Shown here piece by piece: positions 62,994 through 64,000 of a stretch of 64,000 bases of DNA. Each line of letters opens with the position of its first letter. The first letter of the stretch is position 1. The notes under the pieces were generated by a model, which saw only the letters and a list, made by a program, of their open reading frames with translations, was not told the DNA's origin and searched no databases. Source of the DNA: Lysinibacillus sphaericus OT4b.31 (GTDB lineage: Bacteria > Bacillota > Bacilli > Bacillales_A > Planococcaceae); contig NZ_KB933407.1 in NCBI RefSeq assembly GCF_000392615.1, forward strand, positions 1 through 64,000, given 5' to 3'. Both the position numbers and the translations under genes were made by a program.

Positions 62994-64000
62994 ATGAATA
63001 AATATTTTCTTATATTATTGTTATTAGGATACGTACTAATTAATATATCCATTTCCGAAACAGTAGATGCAAAGTCAAGTGATTCCCCACAACCACTTGA
63101 AGAATTTCTCCCTGAAATAGGATATAAAACTGTAGAATCTGCATTAAAAGATTTTGAACAACATTTTAATAAAGAACTTAAGCTACCACTTAGAGTACCA
63201 CCAATAAGTTTTACCCATCGTTTCGGAAGATTTAGTAATATAGATGGCGATATCAATGATGAATTTGAAGTGACGATGATAAGTGATCAATTCCCTCAAA
63301 ATCATTTTAAAATTAATGTTCGACCAATTCAGCATAAAATTCCATTTGAAAAGTATATATCAAATGTATTTAAATTAAAAAATGGAAGTAATGCAGCATA
63401 TATAAAAAATCCGAAATTTGGTTTTGATATGTTAGTCTTTGAAAGAGATAATTGGCAGTATGTGTTTAGTATTGATCAAGATGTTTCTGATAAGCCGAAC
63501 ACTCACTACTCATATACCTATAGTGATGAACGTTTTGAAAGACCGATTATGGATGCTTATAAAATTAGTATTCATCATAGCTATAGAGAAGAAGGTAAGG
63601 TTAAAAAAAAGCAATGGTCCATATGTACAATGGATTATTATGATTTGGCCGAGTCCTGGTATGGCGATTTTATCGTGACTAAAAATTTACAAAAAAAGCT
63701 TGTTGAAATGGGGATTGAAGAAAATACCCTTCATGAAATCATTAGTATCAAAATAGATTCATTAGTAGAACAAATAGAAGCAGAGTTCCAGCAGTCGGAA
63801 GAATACAAGGCTAAATTAAAATATGATGAAATCACGACTTTATATGCTACGCATAAAGAGCAACTTGAATCAGAGTACGGAGCCGATACATATAACTACT
63901 GCTATGATGTTTTTGGTGAGTTGCTCAATCCAAAATACTTAGAGAAACTAAAAGTGGATAAAAAAGCGCGAGATGAATATATAAATCAGAGTAAAGAAGA
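62994..64000 (+). CDS. Secreted protein of unknown function, runs off the window
   Basis: ATG at 62994 (TTAGGAGGATGAA upstream) begins a signal peptide, MNKYFLILLLLGYVLINISI, with likely cleavage near TVDA. The frame stays open to 64000, at least 335 residues. The first part (LPLRVPPISFTHRFGRF, FKINVRPIQHKIPFEKYI, FDMLVFERDNWQYVFSI) is beta-rich; after about residue 250 the protein becomes helical and Glu/Lys-rich. I recall similar uncharacterised secreted Bacillus proteins but no function. There is no lipobox cysteine. Confidence 0.85.
   Translation, partial: MNKYFLILLLLGYVLINISISETVDAKSSDSPQPLEEFLPEIGYKTVESALKDFEQHFNKELKLPLRVPPISFTHRFGRFSNIDGDINDEFEVTMISDQFPQNHFKINVRPIQHKIPFEKYISNVFKLKNGSNAAYIKNPKFGFDMLVFERDNWQYVFSIDQDVSDKPNTHYSYTYSDERFERPIMDAYKISIHHSYREEGKVKKKQWSICTMDYYDLAESWYGDFIVTKNLQKKLVEMGIEENTLHEIISIKIDSLVEQIEAEFQQSEEYKAKLKYDEITTLYATHKEQLESEYGADTYNYCYDVFGELLNPKYLEKLKVDKKARDEYINQSKE

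Overview
The window looks like chromosome of a low-G+C, spore-forming Bacillota, most like Lysinibacillus or a close relative in the Bacillaceae/Planococcaceae. This is inferred from the AT-rich composition, strong AGGAGG-type ribosome sites with many TTG/GTG starts, a Spo0M homologue, a Gly-Pro-Met coat-like protein, lipoproteins with Bacillus-type lipoboxes, and classical Bacillus Fur boxes. No rRNA, tRNA or CRISPR was seen.

Layout. 1-5.7 kb: the start of a PGGM-repeat protein, a CoA-type Nudix hydrolase, and a three-gene run with two Cys-rich proteins (one CbrC-like), then a methyltransferase. 5.7-8 kb: a decayed drug-efflux locus (TetR remnant plus an MFS gene killed by one stop codon). 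8-13.1 kb: a Fur-controlled siderophore system (ferredoxin/flavodoxin reductase diverging from ATPase, binding lipoprotein and two FecCD permeases). 13.1-16.6 kb: a NERD-domain gene flanked by two 21-bp tandem arrays, then a marR-MFS pair. 16.7-20.8 kb: a second Fur-boxed iron system, efeO-efeB-efeU. 21-25.2 kb: a frameshifted DUF3139-like gene, a pentapeptide protein bracketed by three copies of a ~150-nt foldable repeat, and a PadR-DUF2812-patatin run. 25.3-29.1 kb: a GntR(YtrA-type)-controlled ABC operon. 29-38 kb: spo0M, a BNR lipoprotein with two CcdA-like membrane proteins, YnfA, NhaC, a TauE-type permease, and a DUF47-Pit phosphate pair. 38-45 kb: the largest 21-bp array, a two-component system with a lipoprotein, a frameshifted metallo-beta-lactamase gene, and a TPR-GGDEF protein. 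45-55 kb: purU, an ECF sigma factor with a membrane partner, bioY behind a BirA-type operator, an amidohydrolase, a membrane GDPD, a stalk-domain protein, a further 21-bp array, an isochorismatase and a GNAT. 55-64 kb: a degraded prophage-like island (integrase with one stop codon, small genes with phage-style terminators, HNH endonuclease, truncated terminase small subunit) plus cargo: a secreted four-Cys protein beside a two-TM peptide, a DEDDh exonuclease, and a secreted protein running off the end.

Most notable: (1) five intergenic arrays of one 21-bp unit family (12, 12+, 31, 15 and about 3-4 units), all in the same orientation as the flanking genes, with a conserved 10-bp core and an array-specific variable segment; (2) a ~150-nt structured repeat in three copies around one gene; (3) an unusual density of genes broken by single substitutions or 1-nt indels. 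Function of the arrays and of the structured repeat cannot be told from this sequence.
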